This document shows positions 45,501 through 59,240 of a stretch of DNA of 64,000 bases, piece by piece. The notes beneath the pieces were generated by a model. It was given only the letters and a program-made list of their open reading frames with translations, ran no database searches and was not told the origin of the DNA. The translations under genes were made by a program, and so were the position numbers. Origin of the DNA: Annulohypoxylon bovei var. microspora (lineage: Eukaryota > Ascomycota > Sordariomycetes > Xylariales > Hypoxylaceae); assembly GCA_022836615.1 (NCBI GenBank), contig MU405254.1, positions 186,001-250,000 on the forward strand, given 5' to 3'. How positions within the stretch are numbered: the first letter of the stretch is position 1; each line of letters opens with the position of its first letter.

Positions 45501-48500
45501 ACGAGTTTGAATCACTTTGGTAGTACGGGCCTATTCTGTAGGTGCACGATTCTTAGTTGACGAGCGTTATAGGCCGAAATAGGGACGAGCCGTTGTGGAA
45601 GCAAGTTCTTATAATCTGCATCTGCCTTATGCTCAAGAAGCAAAGCAAACACCCTTTTGAATTTCCCCAGCATCAGCTAAGTCTATTCTGTATTAGTCTT
45701 GCTTAATGCTATGCGTCAGACAACAAGCAGCCCTGTCTCCCAAGACATTTACAGTTCATTTTAATGAAGTTCCTGACCACTCCAGAAAGGCCTTGCACTC
45801 AGATGGTTTGCCAAGATGCGCTCCTGAGTGTAGATTGCAACACTGAGTACTTGATATGACACCATTTCGATCTATTGAAACAAAGGGCTATCCTTCAAGT
45901 CTTTAGTTGAGGTTACAGTCTTTCATAATAGACGGGTATGTCGGTTTGCCTTACATAAGCAACCTATTGGAACGAATTATCAACACTCCGGAGCCGAATA
46001 GACCGCGGCTCACTAAATACCCTAACCGGCACTTAGGATTCTCGAAGTCTCGCGATCGAACATCTGCAATACCCCGTAATCTAAAAAATCGGCTGGACAG
46101 ACAAGCATAGCATCAGAGCTTGTTTAATTATTCTACCAGTCTTCTCTACATAGTGGATGTGCTTGGCACGTCATAACTACTGCCTTCGCTTACCCATGCA
46201 GTGCAGTGTACCATGCTGATGCATCTGGACTCTGGAGACGACAAATCCTCGCAGCTTATGTGCAACGCAGAGAAATACAGTACATCTCGTGTGCGACGGT
46301 CTTGACGTCTGTGGTCTCTGGTCTCTCGTTGTACGGCTCCTTTTTAATCATCGACTTTGGATCAGGATTTAATTCGAAGTGTGCATAATTAGACCCGATC
46401 GCGACTTGGAAAGCATCAAAATCAGCATTCGACGACCAAGGCATTTGACAGGGTACTGTATATTCCGAGTCGCATCATGGCAAGCCGTATTTGCTGACTG
46501 TAGGTTCCAAGCTGGGTTGTCGAGCCGGAACTCGGCCCACCCCTAATCCACGACGGTGGCCGGTCCGAATTTCCCATTAGCACCATGGAACTACACGAAA
46601 TTATCGTAAAAGACTCCTATTGGTGGATTTTTCTGTCCACCCTCAGTCAACATTAATACTATCTATTAATTCCACGAACCAATTGAATCCATGGCCCTTC
46701 TAGAAATCCATATGTAGAGGGAGTTTAGCTCTACGCACTTGAACACATACTATAGTAGAACTAAGCACTAACGAGAATCACTGCGAAACTAATAAAGAAA
46801 TAGATATCATCAGGAAACAGAATACGACACAAGCCTATCTCCGATTAGGATATGACGAGGTTATCGAGATAGAGAAAGCTGCACTTCCTCGCGTCATAAA
46901 TGCCTGACACAATTTCTAGAGACTCCGAATCAGCGTCGAATGTACGCGCTTCTAGGTTAGACGACAGACCTACATGTTTCGGCTATACGCCACCGCCTCT
47001 AGCGCGATACGACAAAATAGTCCCTCCCATACCTTGATCAAAAGCCATTTTAGGGTCCCCAGGCACGAGTATTTCTATCAAGAGAAATGACCGCACGGTC
47101 ACAAAGTTATCACAGTTTACATCTAGGCTTTCTAATACCTGCCAAAGATGTATGAAAGTGGTATCGGAGCTAAGGGGAAAATATCCGACTGGCTACTTTG
47201 GATGGGGATGCAATCTGAAAGAGTGACAGACTACTGTAGGAACTTCACTCATAGTTGCAGCTACAACCACGAAACCTTGGGCGGCTCTGAAGAGGAGGGA
47301 CTCGTCCAACTACATGGTACGACACTGACCTACGATCATGGAACATTAAGAGGTTGGGCGGATCCACCGATCGGTAGTTGAAATATTCCCCTACCTTACC
47401 TACCTACCTACTTAAAGTCCGTGCTCCCCAGCTGGGAAAGAATTGTAGGTATTCCCGTGCCAAGATATTCAGGGTGCGATCCAGCGGACGCTGCAATATG
47501 AGATGTTGGAATTGAAAACGGGTTGAGGACCGACTTTCCACTAAGCTCTAACAAGGCTCTCTCTCATGCTTAGGTAGGTACTGTAAGATGGTTTAGGGAT
47601 GGAATGGACCTTGCCTTTCGTCATTGAGACGAAATAGCATTATCTACTCTAGGCTTTCGCACCATTTCGACGTTAATCTCTGACGCGCTGTTTTGGCTGC
47701 AATCAAGAAACTTCCGCGCCTGTTCTACTCGACAGATATTTGGCGCCGCATGCTACGCGAATCGTACAAGAATTCAACCCACCAGGCTTCCCAAGCGCCA
47801 TATCTGCAGATCCAGGATCCAGGATCCAGGCTATTCTCCCATAAACTTTAAGTATACGTCAACCTGGCCTTTGGTTCCTGAACAGCCGAACGATACAGGG
47901 CTGTATGGACGACAGGATGTCGGAAAAGGTGAGATGAGGACCAGGTTACGCGTAACATACATTGTTTCTGAGTCCCCGGCCTGCTATGGCTCAAGAGAAC
48001 CAGGTTCGTGAGGCTGCTGACGCGATGGTAAGATCGAATTACCTCGAACCTCAAGGTAGTCAGACGACGGTCCTGGTCTCAGATGGTGTTACCTCTTTCA
48101 TTACCATTGCGGCTTCTATCCCGTGGCGACTGGGTCGGGAGAAGGGAGGTAAGTATATTGACTCCACGTGCTGCACTCCTTTTTGAATAGTTGGGGTATG
48201 CACCTCTCCTATTATGTAGCCAGGTTACAGCGCACATATATGCAGTCTATCTGAATGACAGCTGCATCCCAACAAGAACCGATTCGGTATGGGTCGTCTG
48301 GCGAGGCCACTGTCGACTTACAACGGCGTGTCTTGCCGCCTCCCTCTCTGTGTTCGACTTTCTCCAAATGATCGGACAACTGAACCTAGAGATCTACAGT
48401 TCCGGAGCCACATATGCCAACTAAATCCACTACAGGAAATGATGGACAGCCCTTGAGTAGTTAAAAAAAATATAAACGTCTTATACGTTTCAGTGATATG

Positions 48501-51065
48501 TGTTGTCCACCCATGTTACCGCATCTCATACTACGTCGATGTAGTGAAACAGTAAGACTCGCGTCTATGGGACTTATTAGACCCTATTATGATATAGCTT
48601 CAGAAGTTATCATAATAGAGACATATTATCAGATCTAACTAGACTTAGGCACCTATTCAATGTTGGTGCCTGCAGCAGTCCAGGCTGTTTGACATGTCAC
48701 GTCCATGCTGTCCCAGATCGCGCAGGCCAGACATGGTATACTTGCAGGCATCCGTAAGGCTTAAAGCTCCCGATGTTCCGTCCGGTATTGGGAACGACGG
48801 AAATTTTGAAAACTATTCCAATACCTCTCGAAAGTCGATCTTTCTGACGGAATGTTACCCCAGAAAGGGCGAGCCCACTCCTAATTAAGCCAGTCCCTCC
48901 GAGAGGGTTCTTAGGTTACCATTTGACAAACCGCGATCTGGGGTAGAAGCTGCAGGGATATAGATCTGCGGGCCAATATGCCAGAAGCCGTCCAAAACTA
49001 GATCCAGACGTCCGAGTTCCTTGCAGATCTAGGCGTTAGAAGCTAGCGAACCGTCATCGCTGATCCGGAGGGATCCTCTACTTCTCTACCCGGAGTCGTC
49101 CTGATTCCGATACGAGATAGCTACGGACATCGTCGTGGGACGTTCCGATGCTGCTGACGATACATCCTTTTTAAGCAAGGATTTGCGCTACGTGGTTGTA
49201 CCCCGGTACGAGAAGAAGTCTTGGCCGCCCTTATTTGGCCTGCTCGGAGTCATCCAGATCCTGTACCCAAATAAAGCACCGGCCATGCCGTCTTCATATC
49301 ATCGGATAACGTTCGCCAGCAAAATCCAACTCCCACGACGTGCCAGCGGGGACGGTATCTATACCGAGGTAGTATACCTAAGCGAGAGCGGCAATGGCAC
49401 TGCCCCCTTTCCCTGCTCGAGGAGACTGATGTTTGTGGTCATGTGAGCACCGGAACCCACTCCATCTCTTTTATCATGACGCTTAGATCTTCTCCAAGCT
49501 TGAGTACACGTAACTTAGCATTTTCATCACCCATCTTAGACATCGATTCGCGGCGATCGGCTAACTAAGCTCTAGCGTTAGCTCTTAAGAGTCGTTCATA
49601 AGACTTTCTTCCTTCCACTTGGTTTCTTTGCTTCGTCCAGCTTTTAACGTGTGGCCTGTACGATTACCCCTATTTTATGCTCGAACGATCAACATGCCAG
49701 ATCTACATAACCAAGCCGATTACATCCTATGAACGCTTCTCCTTTCCGGCGTTGCCTCGTTGTTTATCGCTGCCCGAAAGCGTCGAGATTATCAGATGAA
49801 TATTGTAAATAAATGAAGCGTGATCTAGATTAACGACGATAATATAATGAATATCTTGCCACTGCCACCCGAGTCTGCGCCAGTATCAGATTGCAATGAT
49901 ACATGAGCGGACGATCTTTCTTCCATTAGGCAACATGCATTATTAAGATCTCCCTACTGGAGCGCTCAGATAAAGTAGTAGATCGTTAAATCTAGACCTA
50001 GCATAGCGTCGAACTAGTGGAACTGGTTACTGCATAGGTAGGTGGATTTCAACCATATACATCCCAAAAAGCCCATGGCAACTTGATTGAGCACGTCCAA
50101 AGAAGCTTTTCTCCTCCACATAGACCCATTTTCTGATCGACGACAGAAAATCCGGGGGTGGATCTCTTAAGTCGTCTTGGTTCTTCTAGTGCTTTTCTTA
50201 GGCTTCTTGGTGCATCAAAGATAGCGTGCCCTTATGTAGGTATATTCCTACAGATAAAATAAGATGGACTTCTTTTTTTCGTGATGCCCATTAAATGATA
50301 CGAACATTCACGGATCGTCTGATTGTGAGTTGCGATATCTTTGAAACTGGCTGTTCCCATAATCCCTATGTAATAAAATATAGTTTTTATTTACACCTAT
50401 AAACAATTATCATTATCATCTACCTACTCATGCAAGACCGAGGATTCCTTTCTGAAGGAAGATGCTTCAACTTGCATTAAACCCTGTTTCCGTATATGAC
50501 TTCCTCTATCACTCACGTGAGAGGTCGTATGGACGATTATCAAAGTGTTAGAATAGGGCCTCTCGCTAATGAGATGTGGTACTTAGGTATAGAACCCCCT
50601 TTTCAACAATAAGGTTTGCAGCGCCAGTTCACATATAGCACATGCGACTGCTGACTACGTATTAATATCATAATTATATCAACCTGCTGCATCGTAGTGA
50701 GAGGTCCAAGAGTAGTGTGCCTTATATATTTAGTCATTTATGATGCCAGAGTAGGGGCAAAGCTAGGTAATCAAGTCATAAAGTCATTATGTTCAACGTA
50801 TCATCATAGTATCCTAAAAATTCTACTCACCCCCCCCCCTTTTGATTCAAGCCCATTACAAAGCTCCAAAATATAGCAGGAATTAACACACTAATCCAAG
50901 CAACTGTATAATACCAAAAATTAGGTATACATCCAAGACAACCCCTATCGGACTCCGGACCTCCTTAGTTCCAGCCTCTATGGTATAGGTACATAAGCCT
51001 CGCCTTGCTTATTGCCAGGCTCACAGTTTTCAGTTACTGCTAACCAATAGCCGTCTAATACCTCG
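42555..51065. other. 8.5-kb gene desert upstream of xlnR
   Basis: I find no splice-consistent gene. The first 1-1.5 kb should be the xlnR promoter and leader. Exact TACCTAGGTA copies are at 43597-43606, 44378-44387 and 44386-44395 (overlapping). A GATCCAG triplet repeat lies at 47812-47830 and a run of ten C near 50830. Open frames at 45180, 47148, 47962-48424 and 49135 have no recognisable motifs; the last two could be relics of a decayed gene, but nothing identifies it. Confidence 0.55.
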
Positions 51066-53895
51066 CTATTCTAAATTCGTAAGGTCCCATCCGTCTATGG
51101 AAGAGAGGTTGTTGAGACTTTCGAAGTTGAATTCCATGGGAGTACGAGACCGTCCGGAGTTACTAGCCGGGGAGTTTGACGTGAATATGAACATGGATGG
51201 ATCCGACACATTTGACCCGGAAGCACCATTCCCCATGTTCCACGCGTCGAAACTAGACTGCCAATTCACGCCGTCTTTGAGATACCAGTCTTGTCCGTCG
51301 ACTGCATAAATAGAGTTCGGGTGCTGATTTCGTCTCATATTTTGCGACGCTTGGCTGGGCCTTGAATTGTTTGGAATTGAGGTAAAAGCCTGTGGATAGT
51401 TGGGAACAGATTGCGTCGGTGGAGGTTGCTGCCAACCTGGGTTGTCTAATCCATCGGTGTCTAAGGGTATCGAATTACCCATGATTGACACATTGTCAAT
51501 TACGTGTTGTTGAATTTGCGTGTCGGGTTGGAAGCTGGCTGGTGATGAGGTCAAGTTGTTCATGATCTCTGGTGACACAATTGGCCCTAAACCGACAGTT
51601 GGAGACGGAGCCGAAGCTAGTGGGGTGTGATGAGCGGTAGGGCTGTGTTCAACCTTTGGCGACGTCGATTGCGCAGCTGAGGATGAGGGGGATATGGCCA
51701 TATGCGATCGCGGTGAAGGGACATCAGATGTTTTAAAAGTACCCCATTTTTCATCCGTACGCTGCAAGACATGCGAGGCCTCTTCGGGAAGTTCAACGTT
51801 CCATTTACGAGCAAGAACGCTGATAATGCTAAGAGTACGACGGCCACAAAGCCAATCCTCAGCAATCTCTTCGAGGTGTTTGACGCCATGAATGATATCC
51901 CTCTTCGCAGTCTTTTCGGGAAGATTAAGTATGTGGATAGTACAAGCAGAATGTAGCATATACACTGCGATGTTACATATTTGACGTAAATTGTAAAGCT
52001 TCTTATACAAACGCATCAATTTAGAGATGGCACCTGCATTTGCTGTACATATTCTCCGCGGAGATATATGAGGTGGTAAAGGGGATGTAGCTGGAGAGTA
52101 TTTGAGAAAAGGTCGGAAGAGGTGGATGTATTGGAGATGAAAGAACATGCTATGATTGGTCAATGGATATTCGTAGTTGTGGAAGTAAAAGTTAGGAGGT
52201 AGCGGTAGCTTACTGCATCAATATGACATTAGGCAGCTGACCTTCCTTGGGTTCGAGCTCCTTAGGCAACTCTTTGCTCCAGTCCTCGAGCCGTCGGTGT
52301 AACTCACTAAGTTTCTTTAGCTCGACTGACTTGCCGCTTGATCGTCCGATGTGGTTGGGATGATAGAAGAATAATAGAAGGTCGCTACTGATTTCGCACA
52401 GTTTGGATAGCTGTAAACCAACTGTGCGTGTTCGCGATGGCTGTTTCGCCAGCTCGTCGAAGCCGGTATCAGTGTATGGGCACCAGGCTTTAGCATCTTC
52501 GTCCGGGAAGACGTCATATTTGGGTACGCTGTAGGAACTTTTTGGTAGTTGTGGAAGTCGACCTAGATAATTCGACCAGCATTTATCAAACAAGAAACAC
52601 CCCCAGAAAGTGACTCTTCGCGCGTCGATCTCCCGCTCGTCTAGATTCTCGTTGTCACTCTTGAGGCCTCCGATGTCTAGGTTGAGACCTAAATCTTGTG
52701 CCATTCTGAAACTCATACCGCTGTAAACCCACCCCTTAGCTTCTCGACCACAGCCTGCTTCCCTGACAGACATCAGAGCTAGGGCTTGAACCGTGGTCAA
52801 GCGAGGCTTCTCGTACTCGTCATGGTCAACGATCAGTCTCTTAGCTTCGGCGAAGAAATGGTCTCCTTTGGTCCAGCTGTCCCCGGCGGTAGCATAGGCG
52901 CAAGCCGTGTCAGTGAAATGACAACCCAAGGCAAGCATCGCATTGATCAACAACGGCGAGCAATATGCGGTTTTGTTAGGCGAGATATTCCATTTTCCTT
53001 TCAGAAAATCGCGGTAGAACAGAGATCGTGAGAGCGTAGTAAAGTAGGGGTAGTGCCAATTAAAGTACATGTTAAGGAGATGTGTGACGACGTCTCGGTC
53101 TTTTGTAACATCAGACCAACTGGTGATAGGGTCGATATCAGCCGCATTAGCATTCCGGTTCTCATACTCGGGATTAGGTGCGCCGTGTATATCCCAATGT
53201 ATCAGATGGGACGTACCACCAATGTAGCGTGTCGATCCGTTCTCTACCCTTAGTTCCCCCATCTTACGGGCGAGGTCTCTCTCGCCTTCCATAGGCATTT
53301 CGGTAGTATAATCATTTTCTAACTCATCCTCCTCTTCTACCCCTCCGCCTCTAAAGTCTTCTTGTTTGAGTATCGATTCGGCCACGGCATCTAGGCTATC
53401 ACAGGTTCGTATTCTCTTGACTATTTCGGGGACATCCTCTTCCTCTGCATTGAGTATGGCTTCGATTAGGATCTGGAGAGTGGAGTTCTGAGCCTTCATG
53501 CTGTCAACCTTCTCTCTATAGACTCCTTTGCGACGATGATCCGAGTTCGGGTCGTAAACGCATTCGGTGCCGTACACACTTGCGCAGGCGGCGCAACTTG
53601 GGAGCGCGCCATCGCATTTCGATTTTCGGCGCCGGCAAGCTATACAAGCGCTGACACTTTTTGTCAATCTCGATTACTGCCAAAGTGCAACTAGGGTCTA
53701 GGGTGAAGGGGCGAAGGGGTGAGGGGGTGAGTTAATGGGTAAGACGTACGTGCTGACGCATCGACGTTTTTGGATGGAGGGATTCCCGCCCCTCCTCGAC
53801 TTCTTCTTAGCCGAGGGAGGAGTGGAATCTGGGAATGGAAGACCAGAAGTCAAGGCGGTCTGTGGTCTTAAACCCGATAGATCGGGACCGTCCAT
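51066..53895 (-). CDS. Zn2Cys6 transcription factor, NirA/NIT4-like
   Basis: Nuclear regulator of the large fungal Zn2Cys6 plus fungal-TF-domain class; its domain arrangement resembles proteins annotated as nitrogen-assimilation factor NirA, but target genes cannot be inferred. Three minus-strand exons: 53895-53750, 53650-52214 and 52149-51066; introns of 99 and 64 bp; 888 residues. Splicing of exon 1 joins RRCVST to ACIACRRRKSKCDG, giving the zinc cluster C51, C54, C61, C68, C71 and C79. A linker and coiled segment follow (HRRKGVYREKVDSMKAQNS), an acidic stretch, then the fungal-TF domain with SVREAGCGREAKGWVYSGMSFRMAQDLGLN and ARRVTFWGCFLFDK. The C-terminal 250 residues are Ser/Pro/Asn/Gln-rich, as in activation domains. 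The TTG in front of exon 2 is not a start. Confidence 0.9.
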
Positions 53896-56800
53896 AATCT
53901 TGTTTCACGGCAGCAGACTAGATTATGTGAAACGGGGATTAAAAGAATGTTGATAGACAGTATGTAAAGAGGAGAAACGTAATGGAAAGAGTGGACTGTT
54001 CAGGGCATATGCAAGCTAGGAAATGATGGACATGGATGTGACAGCGATAATATTTCCGGGGATGGCGGCGAAAGTGGCGCAGGTAATCCGGCAGTTTGGG
54101 TCGATTAGAAATTGACCAATGACCAATTATCTCCCTACTTTAGATTCGAAGACTACTGTGTAGACGGTATGTATGTATGTATGTATGTAGGTAGGTATGT
54201 AGGTAGGTAGTGTGTGTATGTATGAAGGAACTTGTTCATTAATAGATTCCTTTCGAGAATCGACAAATATAACTCGGTGCTTATAGTAATAAATGATGAT
54301 AATGAAGTTGCTTCTATTGGCCCAAAAAAAGTCTCGGCGTGCAACTCGCCTCTAGGCAGATAACAAGTTATGGTTGGTATAGTATGACGATGAGATCATT
54401 GTCTACGATAGAGAAGTTTTGACTGCGACCAACTGCGCTTCAACTAGAGGGAAGTCTTCGTTGACGGTGCACGCTTGTCCAGTAGATGCAGGTGAGGAGA
54501 TCAACAGCTACCATAATGACAAATGGAAAGATCTGGGGAAACGGGAGAAGATAACGGCTTGAAAGATAAGTGGATCTCAGTTTTTCCCGCTTATCTAATG
54601 GATTGGATTATGTAACAATATACTTTAGGTCCACTTTTCTACATTACTAATAGCTATGATGCCATGTAACAAGATCATTAAGGGGCTACATTAGATATGT
54701 AATACTACACCCCTTATTGGGTTTGGCGAGTCAAGTAAGAGGCGAGATCAAATTAGGATCTAGCTTAGCACAACCTCGGAGTATAAATGGGAGAAGCCTC
54801 ACGCTAGTCCCAGCTTCACCTGTGACATGTGTCTTTGAACGCCCTTGTGATACCGATCCAGGGGAGATAATAATCAAGGTAGCATATCTACTTTTAATTG
54901 ATGCTAACCGTATAACCTAGATTTCCCGCGGTGGTTATATCCCGTTTTTAAGGTTAAAGATATCATATCTCAACTAACAGAATCCCTCTTACGAACGAAG
55001 GCTACGTAGTAAGTGTCTTAGCATCTAGATACTCAAGATCGAATGAATTGTGTTAGAAATAAAATATACGCAGCTCGTCTTTACACATACTTAGTGTTGG
55101 GGTTAAGGTTAAACAGTCACGCTCTCCCACTAAGAAGTAAAGGTATTACATTTTAGAATTTTTTGATTGAGTTATTATTTAAGTAGGCACTTAGAGTATG
55201 TTATGAGATCTTGTCAATGACTAATATATATTCCTACCTACATATCGTTTCCTATTTTCAGGATTGCTAGTGAACGACTAACACCCCGATTAAACATTCA
55301 CTTACCTACCTAGGTAGGTAATAACTCATTTCATACACATCTTTTCGTTACAAGGTGTACCCTACTACAACAACAAAATTACCAGTGATTACTCTAAAAT
55401 GGATTTTTACTTAAGTATGGTACTTCAAAGAATAATGCGATTCCTCTTTAACCTAGAGTTTAATATTAACGATTTTAAGTATACCCAGCCGTTTGTTCCG
55501 CAGCTTATGAATGTATGTGTAAGCCGACTGATGTTGCGTTGGACAATATATTGTCATACCTGTCATTTGCATTCATCCCTGATTATTCATAAATACCTAA
55601 GTTTGATCCTTCTAGGTGTGTATCCGTAATTCTATCTTCACTTAGAATATTATAAAAACCATATATCATAAACAGCTTGATTAAACAATACGGTAGCTAG
55701 GAGATAACTATTTTGTTTTGCGGTCACATCTTATATAAGATCTTAAGCATGTGCAAATCTTAATGAGTCCATTGTGTTGTATTACAAAGTTAAAAATAAG
55801 CTCGAGTACTGTTAAGTTCCTTTGATATGAAAGCAACGCAGCTACACTAGGTATCACGGGAAAACTACCATATTATATGGTTTATGAATATAAATTCAAC
55901 CAATTCTGCGTAGCTGATAGGAACATTTTGTGTGCTATATTTGGTGAAGTTAATAAACTTCAATGACATGTAATGGAATAACATTCTAATCCACCTACTT
56001 TTAACCATATTAATAAACCTATCCTTTCCAATCTTGCAATAACTTTTGGAAACGGATGATATTATGGAAACAACCTGTTAACCTGATACAATTTCGGGAA
56101 GTTGAGGTGATACGATGTACTTTGTACATGATTTTCGGTTGCTTTAAATTCTATCACAAGTGCTTCCTTCACAAGCAAGGTGTTTTGAATTTAGAAAAGA
56201 TTAGCATTAGAATTAAAAAGTCTTCCGGGATAAACTATTTAGAAACCGCTATAGGTGATGCCAAGCCCACCATCGATTGGCTTTGAAATGATTATATGGG
56301 TTGTAGTATCAGGTAAAGTGGATTCCTTATGCGCGTAACTATGTAAGTAGGTATGTTGTTTGATTCGGGATCTATCTATGGCAACTCTTGATATTATCAC
56401 AAGCATACCTACCGACATCAGTGAAGGCCTCATGATGCCTACATACCTCATGAGTTTATAATTTATCTAAGTGGGTTATGACACAGCACTTGGGCGTGGT
56501 TTCTCAGGTAGGTACATACCTAGGTAGTAGTTTAGAAGCAGCGAGCTCAAATGATTCAGAATTGTACTAGCAGCATCTTCCTACGTCATTGACTCTTCCT
56601 CGAATAAGGAATTGAATTGTATCTCTCGCTGAAGTGTTGTAGAGCTATTAAAGATGAAGCTAATTGGCAAATAGGGGTAGTTACGCGCGTCTAAAACCCC
56701 ACATTATGGATTCATACCCACATGTCTATTTGGATCATGAATGTGCAATGAGTCGTGATTCAACTTCAACCCTGTCGCTGTAACCCACACAATTCTGCCT

Positions 56801-57438
56801 GCCGGCATGGCGAAGCTGATTCGAGCGAAAAAAAAGTTAGCTTACGCAACTTCCACCAGGTTCTCACATAACAAGTCGCTACCTACTGGTGTTTACGACT
56901 GGCTTATATATGCGGAAATTGCAATTGGCGGACGCCAAGCGGCCGTTGTTTTAAACGTGATGGGTCTCCCCCTAGCGTAGGTGTTAGTTCTAGGGTTGTA
57001 GGATAACGAATACCGGCCCTACCACGGCCAGGTTCCTTTTCGGGATGAGCGCAGCCTTGTAAAAACCGGGGTAAACAAAGATTCGATCAAATTCGTGCGA
57101 GTCTTGCCCCTGTGCTCAAGTAACTAGCCAGTAATATCGAATCTATTTGCACACGTAACCTTCAGCCGCCAAGAACTGACGATGATGAATCTCGACCCAC
57201 ATGCTGCTAAAGATGCTCAAAAAGAATACCGGCTATTGTGATGATGATGAATGGTGCGGCTGCCGAGATGGGAGAGGGAGTAGTATAATAAGGCGGCAAT
57301 GGCATCAAACCTTCTCTCATTTCGTCTCACCACCAGCGCCAATAGCTTGCACTCTTTCATATCAAGAACTATCTAAGTTCTAATTCCTTCGTTTTCAAGA
57401 GCATCCTTCATTTACTTATCATAAGTTCACCAGCCACG
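53896..57438. other. 3.5-kb intergenic region
   Basis: Shared upstream region of two divergent genes, AT-rich. It has a GTAT microsatellite (54167-54224) and TACCTAGGTA copies at 55307-55316 and 56517-56526. Open frames at 55399-55629 and 56056-56286 show no family features. The last 150 bp, with short pyrimidine runs, are the likely leader of the dioxygenase gene. Confidence 0.55.
54167..54224. repeat. GTAT/GTAG tetranucleotide microsatellite
   Basis: Uninterrupted GTAT units at the left, grading into GTAG and GT units at the right. It is a polymorphic-type simple repeat; the GTAG part resembles the dispersed TAGGTAGG motif of this genome. Confidence 0.85.
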
Positions 57439-58693
57439 ATGAGATTCAGTAGTTCTGTCGTGTCCGGCTTGGCCGTTCTGACCGGTTCCGCCCTCGCACA
57501 TCCCGGCCATGATATCTCTCACGAAATCCTCGAGCGTCGCGAATTTCTCAACTCCGTCAAGCGTACCAATCTCGCCCACTGTGCCCCGAAACTAAAGGCA
57601 CGCGGTGTTGAGAAGCGCAACATTGAGCGTCGGACTGCCTTGCTCGAGAAGGCACGGACGAAGAGTGAGTATTCCACTTGAGATCCTAGGAATAATATGT
57701 ACAAATACTAAATGAATAATGAATAGGAGGCTTAAACAAGAAGCGTGACCTGGATTCCGTTTTGGCGACTAGCCATAATTCTAGTGGTCTTGGTTACACT
57801 CCTAGCACTGATGCTGCCACCCTCTTTGCCGGCTATAACGCTTGTCTTCTGACTCCCGAGGTCACTCAGGGCCCCTACTGTAAGAAATTCCACACGTAAT
57901 AATGGGAAGTGGAAGCTGACAAACAAATCAAGATGTTGGCGGCGAGTATATCCGAGAGAACATCGTCGAGGATCAGTCTGGTGTCGACACGATTCTTGAC
58001 TACCAAGTTATCGATGTCAACACTTGCGAGCCCGTCACCAATGTCTACGTCGAGATGTGGCACTGCAACGCCACTGGTGTCTATGGCGGCATCGTCGCCA
58101 GTGGAAACGGAGACGATTCGGACGAGACTAACATCAACAACACTTGGCTTCGTGGTATCCAGAAGACCGACTCGGATGGTGTGGCGCAGTTTGAATCAAT
58201 CTTCCCCGGCCACTATACAGGCCGTGCTACTCACATCCACATCATGATTCACCAGAATGCCGTTCTTCTCGCTAACTCGACACTCGGGAACAATGTCAGC
58301 GCCAGCCACGTCGGTCAAGCATTTTTCGACCAGGACCTGATCAGCGCCGTAGAACTCACCGAAATTTACAACACCAACACACAAGAGTTCACCCAGAATG
58401 CCGACGACAGTATCCTGGGCGAAGAGGTCGCTACGGATGGTGTTGACCCATTCTTCGAGTACACCCTGCTAGGTAGCGACATCACCGATGGCCTTTTTGC
58501 CTGGGTAGCCTTCGGCATCAACTCCACCGAGTCTCAATCCATCACGCCTGCCGCCTTCCTCTACAAGGAAGGAGGTGTCGCAAACCCCAACTCGGGTGGC
58601 GGTGGCCCCGGTGGTGCTCCCCCTAACGGCACGGCGGTCCCCTCTGGCTCCGCCTCCGCCTCCGCCTCCGCTTCAGCTTCAGCTTCCGCATAA
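57439..58693 (+). CDS. Secreted intradiol ring-cleavage dioxygenase
   Basis: Fe(III) enzyme that opens catechol-type rings between the two hydroxyls; this extracellular fungal group acts on plant phenolics and lignin fragments. Three exons: 57439-57664, 57727-57879 and 57933-58693; introns of 62 and 53 bp; 379 residues. Signal peptide 1-20 (ending GSALA), then a basic pro-like segment with KR pairs. The second splice creates GPYYVGGEYIREN, the family entry block. Predicted iron ligands are Y177 (NATGVYGG), Y221, H227 and H229 in PGHYTGRATHIHI; all four are present. After the catalytic domain, a Gly/Pro-rich linker ends in a Ser-Ala repeat tail (about the last 16 residues) coded by TCC-GCC/TCA-GCT repeats. 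Such tails can be O-glycosylated; no GPI signal follows. Confidence 0.93.
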
Positions 58694-59240
58694 GGGAAGT
58701 GTGATGTAGAGTAGGCACCTTGGTTAGATCAGGGCATAGGATCTCTTCTTCGATAAAAAGTGTTGGTTTTGGGTTGGTGCAGGCGCATGCTAGGATTGGT
58801 TTTCGTATGATATCAACATTTGAAATTAGAAGCCTATTGGTGCTTAAATTGGATTCTCATACGTGAATGTTTCTGTACCTAAGCACATTGTTTCGCGAAT
58901 TGATATTTTCTTAGGTAAGATACTATGGCGCAGTAGTTTCCCGCCATCTCTTATGCCTTTCGCTCTTGCTTCAAGACTACAGAAATATGAATATCGTCAT
59001 AAATATTAAAGTAGTATCATTGCGTGACATGAAAATATGATTAACATTTGGACCAAGATTCTCACTGGGCACGTTTCATACATATCGATCGTTAATAATT
59101 AATTAGGTAAGCAGCTGGGAGCTTGGGAAAGAACCTTATGCCCGAACTTTAGGAGGGTTATTGTGTCGGGGTGATTTTTTTCGTGTCATAGAAATTTAAC
59201 TCCGTTATCTCCGCGAATAAGGCATTTCTGGAGATATCGG
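58694..59240. other. 3' flank of the dioxygenase gene
   Basis: Ordinary AT-rich intergenic sequence that passes into the repeat-rich right end. No gene is seen. Confidence 0.5.

Noticed and set aside
47962..48424. Two adjacent plus-strand frames that might be exons of one gene
   Set aside because: No donor/acceptor pair gives a continuous sensible protein and I recognise no family; noted only as a possible relic.
53651..53667. Start of the NirA-like factor at the TTG before exon 2
   Set aside because: An in-frame upstream exon (53895-53750) with a GTACGT donor and the CAG at 53651-53653 gives a proper N-terminus and intact zinc cluster.
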